Shown piece by piece: positions 17,392 to 25,998 of a stretch of 64,000 bases of DNA (positions are counted from its first letter, which is position 1; every line of letters begins with the position of its first letter). Origin of the DNA: Halobacterium wangiae (lineage in GTDB: Archaea; Halobacteriota; Halobacteria; Halobacteriales; Halobacteriaceae); contig NZ_CP089588.1 in the NCBI RefSeq assembly GCF_021249345.1, positions 124,001 to 188,000 of the forward strand. The letters are read 5' to 3'. Below the pieces are notes generated by a model. The model saw nothing but the letters and a program-made list of their open reading frames with translations, made no database searches and had not been told where the DNA came from. A program made the translations under genes and the position numbers.

Positions 17392-17775
17392 GTCCGTCGT
17401 TCACACGTCAGGCTACGTCCTTAGTTATCCCCTGGTTAGCGGGGAGTAAGCCCACCCAAACGTCTCGCGAGCGTTCTCGGAAACCCCCGAGATACCGCCG
17501 CTCGAACCGGATGCCGGGGAATAACCACGGCTCGATTTCGGCAACCGCCGAATAACAATGCCCGGAAGAGCCGATTCACGCACGTTACCTTGGACGGTAA
17601 GCGCGTCCAAAACCACCATGACCCGGAACAACCAGAAACCGCAAGAGAGGGAGCGTCGGACGCGAAAGCGAACGGATTACGGACCGCCCGAGAGCCGCAC
17701 GCGCGGTAGTTCACCGGGCCACCCACACGTTCGCCGATCTGGACGACCGTCCGACGGCCTCACGGAGGAGAACTG
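17392..17775. other. 384-base intergenic region before glmS
   Basis: Divergent promoter region between the second glmU-like gene and glmS. A 72-codon arginine-rich open frame (17558-17776) ends in a TGATG overlap with the glmS start, but its third-base GC is only moderate, so it is not called coding. A Shine-Dalgarno-like GGAGG (17764-17768) lies seven bases before the glmS ATG, which suggests that glmS has a real 5' leader, unlike most genes here. Confidence 0.5.
17764..17768 (+). promoter_or_regulatory. Shine-Dalgarno site of glmS
   Basis: GGAGG with a seven-base spacer before the ATG at 17776. It supports this start and a leadered mRNA. Confidence 0.6.
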
Positions 17776-19590
17776 ATGTGCGGGATAACCGCGTGCGTCG
17801 GACGCGACGACGTCGTCGACGTGCTACTCGGTGGGCTCGAGAACCTCGAGTACCGGGGATACGACTCCAGCGGCATCGCGACGCAGTCCGCGGAGTCGGT
17901 CGCCGTCGTGAAACGTGAGGGTGGCATCGAGGAGCTCGCCACCAGCCTCGACGCGATCGAACCCACCGGCCACGTCGGCATCGGCCACACGCGCTGGAGC
18001 ACACACGGCGCGCCGACGGACGCGAACGCACATCCACACACTGACTGCGAGGACCGGGTCGCGGTCGTCCACAACGGCATCATCGAGAACTACGCCGACC
18101 TCCGCGAGGAGCTCGCGGCGGCTGGCCACGAGTTCACCAGCGAGACCGACACCGAGGTCGTCCCCCACCTGGTCGCGGACGCACTCGACAGCGGGCTCTC
18201 TCCCGACGCGGCGTTCCGTGCGGCCATCGACAGACTCGAGGGGAGCTACGCGCTGGCGATGGTGGTCGCCGGCGAGGACGCCATCTACGCGTCCCGCGAC
18301 GGCTCACCACTCGTCGTCGGCGTCGGCGACGACCGGCAGTACCTCGCGAGCGACGTCCCATCGTTCCTCGAGCACACCTCGGAGGTGGTCTACCTCGAGG
18401 ACGACGACGTGGTCCGCGTCACCGCCGACGGACACGACGTCACCAAGATCGACGGGACGCCCGTCGACAGACCGGTCGAGTCCGTCGACTGGCAGCCCGA
18501 GGACGCCGAGCGCAACGGCTTCGACCACTACATGCTCAAGGAGATCCACGAGCAGCCGGCGGCCCTCGAACGGGCCATCAACGGGCGCGTGACGGCAGAC
18601 GGCAACGTCAAACTCGAGGAGTTCCCCCGCGGGAGCTTCGAGGACGTCGAGGACGTCATGTTCGTCGCCTGTGGCACTTCCTACCACGCGTCGATGTACG
18701 CCCGCCAGATGCTCGCCGCTCGCGGCGTTTCCGCGCAGGTGTACAGTGCCGGCGAGTTCGCGACGACGCCGTCGCCGGTCGACGAGAACACGCTGGTCGT
18801 CGCCGTCACGCAGAGCGGGGAGACGGCGGACACCCTCGCCTCGGTCCGCCTCGCACAGGAACGAGGCGCGCGCACGCTCGCGGTGACGAACGTCGTCGGG
18901 TCGACCGCCGCACGGAAGTGCGACGACGCGCTGTTCATCCGCGCGGGCCCGGAGATCGGTGTCGCCGCGACGAAGACGTTCTCCTCGCAGGTCGCGGTGC
19001 TCACGCTGCTCGCCGAGCGCCTGGTCGAGGACGTCACCGGGTCGCCGAGCGAGGAGCGCGCGGACGTGCTGCGCGCGCTCGAACGACTCCCGAGCGACGT
19101 CCAGCAGATCCTCGACCAGTCCTCCGTGGAGTCGCTGGCCGCCCGCAACAGAGACCGGGACGGCCACTTCTTCATCGGACGTGGGGTCGCCTACCCCGTC
19201 GCGCTGGAGGGCGCGCTGAAGTTCAAGGAGATCACCTACGAGCACGCGGAGGGGTTCGCGGCTGGCGAACTGAAACACGGACCGCTCGCGCTCGTGACCC
19301 CCGACACACCGGTGTTCGCCGTGTTCTCGGGCGACCACGACGAGAAGACGCTGAACAACGTCGAGGAGGTGCAGACGCGGGGAGCACCCGTCGTCGGCAT
19401 CGGCAGCGAGGAGTCGACGGCGGTCGCCGAGACGGTCGACGAGTTCATCCCGATCCCCGACACCCACCCGCTGGTGTCTGGCGTGCTCGCGAACGTACAG
19501 CTGCAACTGGTCGCGTACCACGTCGCGGATCTGCTCGGTCGTTCCATCGACAAACCGCGGAACCTCGCCAAGAGCGTGACAGTAGAGTGA
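17776..19590 (+). CDS. glmS: Glutamine--fructose-6-phosphate aminotransferase (isomerizing)
   Basis: 604 residues, the usual length. It starts MCGITACVG, so Cys2 becomes the N-terminal nucleophile of the class II glutamine amidotransferase domain; YRGYDSSGIA and HTRWSTHGAP follow. Two SIS domains come after about residue 280 (CGTSYHASMYAR, TQSGETADTLA; FIGRGVAYPVALEGALKFKEITY), and the C-terminus ends KPRNLAKSVTVE as in the family. It makes glucosamine-6-phosphate from fructose-6-phosphate and glutamine, the first step of UDP-GlcNAc synthesis, and completes the pathway with glmM and the two GlmU-like genes upstream. Confidence 0.95.
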   Translation: MCGITACVGRDDVVDVLLGGLENLEYRGYDSSGIATQSAESVAVVKREGGIEELATSLDAIEPTGHVGIGHTRWSTHGAPTDANAHPHTDCEDRVAVVHNGIIENYADLREELAAAGHEFTSETDTEVVPHLVADALDSGLSPDAAFRAAIDRLEGSYALAMVVAGEDAIYASRDGSPLVVGVGDDRQYLASDVPSFLEHTSEVVYLEDDDVVRVTADGHDVTKIDGTPVDRPVESVDWQPEDAERNGFDHYMLKEIHEQPAALERAINGRVTADGNVKLEEFPRGSFEDVEDVMFVACGTSYHASMYARQMLAARGVSAQVYSAGEFATTPSPVDENTLVVAVTQSGETADTLASVRLAQERGARTLAVTNVVGSTAARKCDDALFIRAGPEIGVAATKTFSSQVAVLTLLAERLVEDVTGSPSEERADVLRALERLPSDVQQILDQSSVESLAARNRDRDGHFFIGRGVAYPVALEGALKFKEITYEHAEGFAAGELKHGPLALVTPDTPVFAVFSGDHDEKTLNNVEEVQTRGAPVVGIGSEESTAVAETVDEFIPIPDTHPLVSGVLANVQLQLVAYHVADLLGRSIDKPRNLAKSVTVE

Positions 19591-19745
19591 CCGTACGCGA
19601 ACCAGGACGCTCGAGAGCGAATCGCCGCCCGCCACCGGGAGCGGCAGCGTCGACCGGTCCCCGACTCGGGGAGCCGCGAGACGCCTCGGTGGCCGCCGCC
19701 GTGCCGGGCGGCGAACTCACCACAGACGAACCGTGAGTATTCAGT

Positions 19746-20261
19746 ATGTCCAGGCCAGACCACGACACGTTGTCTCAGGGCGAAGTGTACGACCTCCTGA
19801 GCAACGCCCGCCGTCGGTACGTCATCTCCTACCTGCGGGACCGCGACGAGCCCGTGGAACTCACCGACCTCTCCCGGGCGGTCGCCGCGTGGGAGAACGA
19901 CACCTCCGTCGAGGAGCTGAGCGACCAGCAGACCAAACGCGTCTACGTCTCGCTCTACCAGACGCACGTCCCGAAGCTCGACGACTCCGGACTCGTCGAC
20001 TACGACCAGGAGAGCGGCGAGATCCGGCTCACGTCGAGTGTGAACGAGCTAGACACGTACCTGCCCGCCGAAGAGGAAGCGGGAGTGCCGTGGCAGCTAG
20101 TGTACATGGCTATCGCGGTGGTCGGCCTCGCGCTGTACGGCGCCGCGGCGCTGTTCCCGGCGGCGTTCGGCTGGCTCTCGCTGACGCTGCTCGGCAGCGT
20201 CGTGATGGCGGCGTTCGCCGTCGTCGCGGCCGCCCACTACCTGTCCGCGAGAGGCACGTGA
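19746..20261 (+). CDS. Winged-helix membrane-tethered regulator (DUF7344-like)
   Basis: 171 residues. Winged helix at residues ~10-100 (VYDLLSNARRRYVISYL; DQQTKRVYVSLYQTHVPKLDDSGLVDY), then two C-terminal transmembrane helices (VYMAIAVVGLALYGAAALF; SVVMAAFAVVAAAHYL). It is close in sequence to the protein at 15640-16251, and the two flank the second glmU/glmS pair. The family is known only from haloarchaea and has no assigned targets. Confidence 0.8.
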   Translation: MSRPDHDTLSQGEVYDLLSNARRRYVISYLRDRDEPVELTDLSRAVAAWENDTSVEELSDQQTKRVYVSLYQTHVPKLDDSGLVDYDQESGEIRLTSSVNELDTYLPAEEEAGVPWQLVYMAIAVVGLALYGAAALFPAAFGWLSLTLLGSVVMAAFAVVAAAHYLSARGT

Positions 20262-20369
20262 TCCAACCACTGTCGGCTCTCCACGGCCTGACGACACCCA
20301 CAATCACACCATGACCACACAGACCCGGACCGGACGACACGCAGCGGCAACTCGACGGAGGTGGGCGTC

Positions 20370-20648
20370 GTGAGCCCCGACTGGGACGTGGTCGGGTACG
20401 TCATCAGCTCCGACCACCGCACGCTCGTACTCGGCCGCCTCGCGGAGGGACCGGCGACGCCGACACAGATCGCCAACGACGTGGAACTCTCCGTGACCCA
20501 CGTCTCCCGGGCGCTGAAGTCTCTCCGGGAGCGCGACCTCGTCGAACTGCTCGTGCCCGAGGAACGACGCAAGGGCAGAGTGTACGGCATCACGGAGCAG
20601 GGACAGGAGGCGTGGCAGCTCATCCAGGCGAAGGACCTCAGCAAGTGA
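20370..20648 (+). CDS. Small MarR/PadR-like winged-helix regulator
   Basis: 92 residues, one winged-helix domain: HRTLVLGRLAEGPATPTQIA, then the recognition helix LSVTHVSRALKSLRERDLVEL and a wing with GRVYGIT. The GTG at 20370 was chosen because a GGAGG (20357-20361) lies eight bases before it; the GTG at 20361 overlaps that site and is less likely. It lies about 110 bases after the membrane-tethered regulator, on the same strand. Target unknown. Confidence 0.78.
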   Translation: MSPDWDVVGYVISSDHRTLVLGRLAEGPATPTQIANDVELSVTHVSRALKSLRERDLVELLVPEERRKGRVYGITEQGQEAWQLIQAKDLSK

Positions 20649-20969
20649 GGTCCCGAAAACGGGGTGGGGGAGAAAGTGGCTCCGGTTCGGGGTGGTGGGG
20701 TAGCAGTCGTTCCGAGGGGCGTGGTTCGTCTGCACCCCGTCTCGAAACTCTACTGCCAGCTCCTTTGTTAACCACACCGTGAGCCGCCAGCTCGGCGAGT
20801 GACGACGGTCACCGGGCGGGAACGTTGGGCCAATGCTCGGCAGTGACTCGACGGTCGTAGATGTGAGTACTGCGGAGGCGAGCGGCCTGGTCCGCGAGCG
20901 GCCGGATATCGGACTTCGACCGTGGATAGTCGAATCGTAACAAAGCTCTCGGGGCCCGCCGTCTCTGTC
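20649..20969. other. 321-base region without a recognised gene
   Basis: No open frame with coding-like base bias, no tRNA fold and no repeat was recognised. The first part is G-rich (GGTGGGGGAGAAAG), and the last ~40 bases contain AT-richer sequence that may be the promoter of the small zinc-finger gene. Confidence 0.4.
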
Positions 20970-21119
20970 ATGGAATCCCGACAGACAGTTCTCGGAGACT
21001 GCCCGCACTGCGCGACGACCATCCCGAAGGGCGCACTCCTCGTCAGTTACGAGCGCGACGGGTGGCCCGCGATGTACGCGGAGTGTCCGGACTGCGGCGA
21101 CGTCGTCCACCCCCAGTAG
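20970..21119 (+). CDS. Small CPxC zinc-finger protein (49 aa)
   Basis: 49 residues with two Cys pairs, CPHC near residue 10 and CPDC near residue 41, spaced as a zinc ribbon. Haloarchaea encode many such zinc-finger micro-proteins; a few are linked to stress adaptation or motility, but most are uncharacterised. The ATG at 20970 gives the compact protein; an upstream ATG in the same frame (20922) would add an unlikely 16-residue lead. Confidence 0.7.
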   Translation: MESRQTVLGDCPHCATTIPKGALLVSYERDGWPAMYAECPDCGDVVHPQ

Positions 21120-21701
21120 GGGCGTCTCCTCGACGTGGACCACGTGGGTGGCGACACGGACGCCGTCCTGATCGTGTCCGACGGCCGAATGCTCTCGACC
21201 TGGCAGCCGTCGTCGGGTTTCGCGCCGTCTCGTCGAGCTGCCGGGAGGTGGAAGTCGCTGCATAACGAACTGCATCGGCGGTCTGGATACGAGTGGCCAT
21301 GCGACTCAAACTACTCGCGACGACCGTCGCCATCGCAACCGTCCTGCTCGCAGCACGAAGCTTCGAACAACGTACTCGACCGGACGTAGCCGACGAGTAC
21401 GGCGAATAGCGCCCGACTGTCCTCCGTCCCGTCCTCCGTCCTCAGTCGGCGTCTGCAGCGGCGACCGCTGTCGCCTCCTGCACCGACCCGTCCTCGACGC
21501 TGCCCCGGGCTCCCCGCTGGACCTACAGCGCGTTCCACGGCGGTCTCGTCGCCGCTGTCGGGTCGCTGGAGAGGGGGTGGCGAGCGCCGACAGGGGTGTC
21601 GGATCCGGGGTCCGGGAACCGCCCGTACACCGGTGATTAGGAGCCTTCTATCGCAGTTATTGTAGATATTACTTAGGCAGAAACTGACCAAGAGAGGGGC
21701 G
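21120..21701. other. 582-base region with only a possible 36-aa membrane peptide
   Basis: Apart from the small open frame at 21299-21409 no gene is supported. Longer open frames here have weak third-base GC bias. The stretch from 21640 to 21680 is AT-rich and looks like the promoter of the 43-residue gene that follows. Confidence 0.4.
21299..21409 (+). CDS. Possible 36-aa single-span membrane peptide
   Basis: ATG at 21299 opens MRLKLLATTVAIATVLLAA, a basic start and a hydrophobic helix, followed by a short polar tail (RPDVADEYGE). An AT-rich element (GCATAACGAA) lies about 36 bases upstream. Third-base GC is only about 60%, lower than in the large genes, so the call rests on the membrane-helix pattern. 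Confidence 0.35.
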   Translation: MRLKLLATTVAIATVLLAARSFEQRTRPDVADEYGE

Positions 21702-21833
21702 ATGGCACACCAGATAACTGACGCCGATAAGCAGCGCATGCAGGAGTTCGCGACCACCCCGAAGTACCAGCGGAGCCCTCACCTCCTCGAACCCGAAGAC
21801 TGCGACGACGGCGACGAACAGAGCCGTCAGTAA
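21702..21833 (+). CDS. 43-aa acidic small protein
   Basis: MAHQITDADKQRMQEFATTP start and an acidic C-terminus (LEPEDCDDGDEQSRQ). It has strong third-base GC, a purine-rich AGAGGGG just before the ATG, and an AT-rich GATATTACTTA about 32 bases upstream. No domain recognised. The composition is typical of a haloarchaeal cytoplasmic protein. Confidence 0.6.
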   Translation: MAHQITDADKQRMQEFATTPKYQRSPHLLEPEDCDDGDEQSRQ

Positions 21834-22029
21834 TCGTATACAAACGCAGTACGCTCCCGGTTTCGCGTCCACGGCTCGCTCTCGGCTCCGGTGCTGTGGA
21901 CGACGAACCCGACGCCCTCCGTTCTTCTCTCCGATGTTCCACGACAGACGGCGACCCGTGCAGAATGCTAGTAACTGTCTCGCGTACGTGAGGGTTACTG
22001 CGGGCGTGCGACACTGGGCGGCGAATCTG

Positions 22030-22371
22030 TTACTCTGCGCCGTCCTCTAACTCCGCGACGAACGCGAGGAGCGACTCCAGGTCGTCGTCCGGTCGGTAGG
22101 TGACGGTGCGCTGCCCGGGGTCGTAGTCGACGACGTCGTGGTCGTCGAGTGTCGGGAGGTGTTTGTGGTGGAGTTCGGCGCGAACACGATCGGTGTCGGG
22201 CGGGTCCACTCCCACAGTCGAGGTTTCGGCGACGACTCGACGCACGACGTCGTCGACCGACTGTTCGGGCGACCCGGCCACGAGTACTTGGAGGAGCGTT
22301 CGGCGACACGAGTCCGCGAGCAGTCGGAGGAGGGCGTCGATGGACTCCGACTGGGTTGGAGTAGCGGTCAT
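22030..22371 (-). CDS. DUF7344-type winged-helix protein without membrane anchor
   Basis: 113 residues: LLADSCRRTLLQVLV, then ELHHKHLPTLDDHDVVDYDP and a short strand region. The LHHKHLP...DDxxVVDY signature is shared with the two membrane-tethered winged-helix proteins at 15640 and 19746, but here there are no transmembrane helices. The upstream region is strikingly AT-rich (around 22385-22440). Probably a soluble DNA-binding regulator, target unknown. Confidence 0.75.
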   Translation of the reverse strand: MTATPTQSESIDALLRLLADSCRRTLLQVLVAGSPEQSVDDVVRRVVAETSTVGVDPPDTDRVRAELHHKHLPTLDDHDVVDYDPGQRTVTYRPDDDLESLLAFVAELEDGAE

Positions 22372-22557
22372 TGGTCCACCCGTCAGAACTAGTCAATACT
22401 ACGACCATAATAATGTAACGGTGGAATGTATCTAATTTCAAACTAGAAGAGGGAACTGCCACGATTCGACCCGGACGTCCGAGCTACGTTCTCGCGCACT
22501 CGACGACTGTGTAGTGTCGACCGGCAGCGTCACGGGCGAGCCCTGCCGGAGTATCGG

Positions 22558-23190
22558 TCAGTGTTCGATGCCCGCGAGGAGTGCGTCGACGTGCGCCTGT
22601 TCGTCGTCTAGCTGCTGGGGGTAAATGCCGACGGCGACGACGAAGTCCCCGTCGTGTTTCACTTTCGTGACGTGGACGTAGACGTCGACGGACGGTCCAC
22701 CCTGGAGGGTGGCGGTGCCCTCGAACTTCGAGACCTCGGCCGACTCCTCGAGGACGGTGACGGTCCGCGTGCCGACCTCGTCGCCGATGGAGAGGCTGTC
22801 GTACTGCTGCTGGGCGAGTTCGGCGAGTTCCCGGTTGGAGTAGTCCTTGATCGGGTTGAACGTCTGGCCGAGCACGCTCACCTCGGGGCTGGCGAACGTC
22901 GAGAACACCGCCGCTCGTTGCTCGCCGATACCGAGCACGTCGACGGTCCGCTCGTACATCGCGACGTGGTTCGTGACGCTGACGTTCTTCGACTGACCCG
23001 CAGCGGAGAACGTCCGCGTCACCTCGCTACTCGTGACCTCCGCCTCCTCGTACCCGGTCTCCGCGAGCGCGTCGTCCCCGACCGTCGCCTCCGACGCGGA
23101 GAACTCCAGGGGACCACTGAGGATACCGAGACACCCACTCGTCGCGACAAGCGCCGCGAACGCGACGACAACCGCCGTTCGTCGATGCAT
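22558..23190 (-). CDS. Lipoprotein (DUF6517-like)
   Basis: 210 residues. Signal and lipobox: MHRRTAVVVAFAALVATSGC, with Cys at 20 as the likely lipidated residue. The mature part has the haloarchaeal lipoprotein pattern YEEAEVTSSEVTRTFSAAGQ and NHVAMYERTVD, ending in a beta-rich half. The ATG at 23190 was chosen because the lipoprotein signal starts there; the longer open frame upstream lacks any signal. Function unknown; exposed on the outer face of the membrane. Confidence 0.75.
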   Translation of the reverse strand: MHRRTAVVVAFAALVATSGCLGILSGPLEFSASEATVGDDALAETGYEEAEVTSSEVTRTFSAAGQSKNVSVTNHVAMYERTVDVLGIGEQRAAVFSTFASPEVSVLGQTFNPIKDYSNRELAELAQQQYDSLSIGDEVGTRTVTVLEESAEVSKFEGTATLQGGPSVDVYVHVTKVKHDGDFVVAVGIYPQQLDDEQAHVDALLAGIEH

Positions 23191-23236
23191 GGAGTACGCG
23201 ACCCAGCGTGCGGAGATAAGCCTGTTGGCAGACGTC

Positions 23237-24721
23237 TCAGCGCCGGAACGAGACGCCGTCGTCCGTGTCCTCGACGACGACGCCGAGCGCCTCCAGGTGG
23301 TCCCGGAGGTCGTCCGCCCGCTCGTAGTTACCCGCGGCGCGCTCCTCCTCGCGGACGCCCAGGACGAGTTCGACGAGGTCGTCGGCCAGCGAGACGTCGC
23401 CACCAGCGTCCGCGTCACCGAACTGGAAGCCCAGGACGTCGCCCCCGAGGTCCTCGAACGTCTCGACGGCGTCGACGAGACCGCGGTAGTCGTAGCGCTC
23501 GGCGGCGTCGGCGTGGCGGTTCACCGCGGTGGCGAGTTCGAGCAGCGCGCTCACCGCCGCGCGGCTGTTGAAGTCGTCGTTCATCGCGTCGGTGAACGAC
23601 TCGCGGGCGGACTCCGCTGCCGCACGGAGGTCGTCGTCGACGGTGGTCGCGTAGGCGTCGGGGCTGTCCGCGGCCTCGACGGCGCGGTCGTAGGCGCGTT
23701 CGAGGCGCTCCCAGCGCTCCTCGGCCTCCGAGACGGTCGCCTCGGAGAACGTCTGGCGCTGCGTGTACGACGTGGAGACGAGGAACATCCGCACGACGTC
23801 CGCGCCGAACTCCGCGACGGCGTCCTTGACGGTGAAGTAGTTGCCGAGGCTGGAGCTCATCTTCTCGTCGCCGGTCTCCAGCAGTCGCACGTGGAGCCAG
23901 TACTTCGCGAACGGCTCGCCCGCGGCCGCCTCGCTCTGGGCGATCTCGTTCTCGTGGTGGGGGAAGACGAGGTCCTGGCCACCGACGTGGACGTCGATGT
24001 GGTCGTTGAGGTGTGTCATGCTCATCGCGGAGCACTCGATGTGCCAGCCGGGACGGCCCTCGCCCCACGGGGAGTCCCACGTCTGGCCGGACTCGTGGTC
24101 CAGCGGCGGGAGGGTCTCGTCGCGGTGTTCGTTGGCGTCCTCGGGGTCGACGCCGCCGGCCTTCCAGAGCGCGAAGTCCGCCGGGTGGCGTTTCTCGCGT
24201 TGCTCGTCCTCGGGGCCCTGGGCCTCCACCTCCTCTACCTTCTGGCCGGAGAGTTTCCCGTAGTCCTCGAAGGTCGTGACGTCGAAGTAGACGGAGCCGT
24301 TCGTCTCGTAGGCGTACCCCTCCTCGATCAGCGTCTCGACGAGGTCGATTATCTCGGGGACGTGCTCGGAGACACGTGGGTAGACCTCGGCGCGGTCGAG
24401 GTTCAGCGCGCGCATGTCCTCGATGACGGACTCGATGTAGTGGCGCGCGACCGCAGCCTCGGTGTCCCCGAGGTCGTCCTCGCCTGTGCGGGCGACGATC
24501 TTCTCGTTCACGTCCGTGAAGTTCTGCACGTGGCGCACGTCGTAGCCGGCCTTCGCCAGCCACCGCACGACCACGTCCGACTGCACCCAGAGGCGAGCGT
24601 GCCCGAGGTGGGCGTCGTCGGAGACCGTGAGCCCGCACGTGTAGACGAGTACGCTGTCGGGGTCGTGGGGCTCGAAGCGCTCTCGCTCGCCGGAGAGGGT
24701 GTTCGACACGTAGAGCGTCAT
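23237..24721 (-). CDS. cysS: Cysteinyl-tRNA synthetase
   Basis: 494 residues, class I aminoacyl-tRNA synthetase. YTCGLTVSD with the zinc Cys, the HIGH-type HLGHAR at residues 38-43, WHIECSAM and HHENEIAQSEA for zinc and substrate binding, and the KMSKS-type KMSSSLGN around residue 285. The C-terminal helical DALR domain is present and the length is normal. Charges tRNA-Cys with cysteine. Confidence 0.95.
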   Translation of the reverse strand: MTLYVSNTLSGERERFEPHDPDSVLVYTCGLTVSDDAHLGHARLWVQSDVVVRWLAKAGYDVRHVQNFTDVNEKIVARTGEDDLGDTEAAVARHYIESVIEDMRALNLDRAEVYPRVSEHVPEIIDLVETLIEEGYAYETNGSVYFDVTTFEDYGKLSGQKVEEVEAQGPEDEQREKRHPADFALWKAGGVDPEDANEHRDETLPPLDHESGQTWDSPWGEGRPGWHIECSAMSMTHLNDHIDVHVGGQDLVFPHHENEIAQSEAAAGEPFAKYWLHVRLLETGDEKMSSSLGNYFTVKDAVAEFGADVVRMFLVSTSYTQRQTFSEATVSEAEERWERLERAYDRAVEAADSPDAYATTVDDDLRAAAESARESFTDAMNDDFNSRAAVSALLELATAVNRHADAAERYDYRGLVDAVETFEDLGGDVLGFQFGDADAGGDVSLADDLVELVLGVREEERAAGNYERADDLRDHLEALGVVVEDTDDGVSFRR

Positions 24722-24792
24722 CCCCGGATGCTACGCGCGCCAGCGTTTCAAAGCGTCGGAACTGGCGGCGTCTGTCGGGAGACCGACTGCGG

Positions 24793-25269
24793 TTACTGTG
24801 GCACGCTCCCGAGTGCGTCCTCGACGACCCGGAGCGCGTCCGCGCCGTCACGGCGTTCGACGACCACCGCGAGCGCTCCCTCGGCCACCCCGGCGGCCAC
24901 GGGTTCGACGTCCACCGCGTGCAGTCGGTCGAGTGCGAACGCGAGGACGCGCGTGTCCACGTCGCCGTTGGCGAGCAACGCGGTGAGCCGGCCCTCCCCG
25001 GGCGCGAACCCGTGCCCGGAGACCACCAGCAGGCCGTCCTCGCTCGCCCCGAGCCCGGACTCCATGGAGACGGTGCCGCGGCGCTCGGCCGCCTCGAAGT
25101 CGGGGAGTTCCTCGCCGTACCGCCTGATCGCTGCCGCGACTGCCTCCTCGTCGCCGTCCACGTCGAGGAAGCGCGCCGCGGCGGCGTGATTGACGACGCC
25201 GGCCCGCAGCGCCTGCCGGAGGAACGGGTTGTCGTCTATCGCAGCCCGGGTTGTCGCCGCCTTCGTCAT
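24793..25269 (-). CDS. Conserved haloarchaeal protein, possibly ACT-like regulator
   Basis: 158 residues. The N-terminal segment LRQALRAGVVNHAAAARFLD, followed by EEAVAAAIRRYGEEL, resembles the start of small archaeal and bacterial ACT-domain regulators (pattern L-R-x-G-x-x-N-x-x-A-R then A-x-x-R-Y). Two alternating beta/alpha halves follow, consistent with paired ACT-like folds. A TATA-like GATTTAAGCC (25291-25300, minus strand) lies 26 bases before the start. Just downstream of cysS on the same strand direction; the effector is unknown. Confidence 0.65.
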   Translation of the reverse strand: MTKAATTRAAIDDNPFLRQALRAGVVNHAAAARFLDVDGDEEAVAAAIRRYGEELPDFEAAERRGTVSMESGLGASEDGLLVVSGHGFAPGEGRLTALLANGDVDTRVLAFALDRLHAVDVEPVAAGVAEGALAVVVERRDGADALRVVEDALGSVPQ

Positions 25270-25324
25270 ACCCTCCCTCGTCGCCCCCGTGGCTTAAATC
25301 TCAGCTCCTGCGAGCGACGACCGT

Positions 25325-25332
25325 CTTTAAAT
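25325..25332 (+). promoter_or_regulatory. TATA box of the HTH/DUF7521 pair
   Basis: CTTTAAAT centred 27 bases before the GTG at 25355, the spacing expected for a leaderless transcript. This decides in favour of 25355 over the ATG at 25346. Confidence 0.6.
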
Positions 25333-25354
25333 CCCCGGGGCGGAAATGGCGCGT

Positions 25355-25699
25355 GTGAGCGAGGACAGCGACCCGACTGCGGTGCTCTCCGTGCTCGACG
25401 ACGAGCACGCGCGAGCCATCCTCGCAGCGGCCAGCACGCAACCCATGTCCGCTAGTGAACTGAGCGAGGCGTGCGACGCATCGACGGCGACAGTGTACCG
25501 CAGGATCGACGACCTCACCGAACTCGAACTGCTCGAGGAGTCCATCAACGTCCGTCCGGACGGCAACCACCACCGCGTCTACCGCGCGACGCTCCGGCGG
25601 TTCACGCTCGAACTCGCCGACGGCGAGTTCACCACCGAGGTGGAGTGTGACTCCGAGGACGTCGCCGACCGATTCACGCGCATGTGGGAGGGACTGTGA
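25355..25699 (+). CDS. ArsR-type winged-helix regulator
   Basis: 114 residues: ALVL-like helix 1 (AVLSVLDDEHARAILAAAS), helix-turn-helix MSASELSEACDASTATVYRRIDDL, and a wing NHHRVYRATLRRFTLEL. It is the haloarchaeal ArsR/DUF7342-like type found next to DUF7521 membrane genes. Its stop overlaps the next gene's ATG (TGATG), so the two are translated together. Likely senses through its membrane partner; ligand unknown. Confidence 0.8.
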   Translation: MSEDSDPTAVLSVLDDEHARAILAAASTQPMSASELSEACDASTATVYRRIDDLTELELLEESINVRPDGNHHRVYRATLRRFTLELADGEFTTEVECDSEDVADRFTRMWEGL

Positions 25700-25998
25700 T
25701 GGACGACTGGTATCTCGCCATCTTCGCGGTGTCGCTGGCCTCGACGGCGGTGGGACTGTTCGTCGGCTACCAGGCCTACCGCGGCTTCCGCCGGCACCAG
25801 AGCGCGGCGATGCAGTACCTCTCGGCGGGGCTCATCCTGCTGACCGCGGTGACGAACACGGCCGCGTTCGTCGGCTCCGCGCTGCTCCGGTACGGCGTCA
25901 TCGACGCGTCGCTGCAGTCGCCGTTCACCCTCGGCGTGCGCCTGCTGCAGTTCGCCGGCCTGCTCTGTATCGCGTACTCGCTTTACCGCCGCCCCTAG
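25699..25998 (+). CDS. DUF7521-like three-helix membrane protein
   Basis: 99 residues with about three transmembrane helices (LAIFAVSLASTAVGLFVGYQ; SAGLILLTAVTNTAAFVG; LLQFAGLLCIAYSL) and a basic loop (YRGFRRHQ). It begins on the last base of the winged-helix gene. Such HTH-membrane pairs recur in haloarchaea and suggest a two-protein signalling unit; the role has not been shown. Convergent with the next gene: its TAG is immediately followed by the stop of the minus-strand gene. Confidence 0.75.
   Translation: MDDWYLAIFAVSLASTAVGLFVGYQAYRGFRRHQSAAMQYLSAGLILLTAVTNTAAFVGSALLRYGVIDASLQSPFTLGVRLLQFAGLLCIAYSLYRRP

Noticed and set aside
17392-17775. A glmS ribozyme or riboswitch in the glmS leader
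   Set aside because: The bacterial glmS ribozyme core is not recognisable, and its presence in archaea is not known to me; only a leader with a Shine-Dalgarno site is supported.
17558-17776. A 72-codon plus-strand frame ending in a TGATG overlap with glmS
   Set aside because: Third-base GC is only moderate and the product is an unstructured Arg-rich peptide; the overlap may be chance. More likely the glmS leader.
20311-20373. A 20-codon frame whose TGA overlaps the GTG of the small MarR-like regulator
   Set aside because: No coding bias, and the regulator's own GGAGG explains its translation; a leader-peptide role is possible but unsupported.
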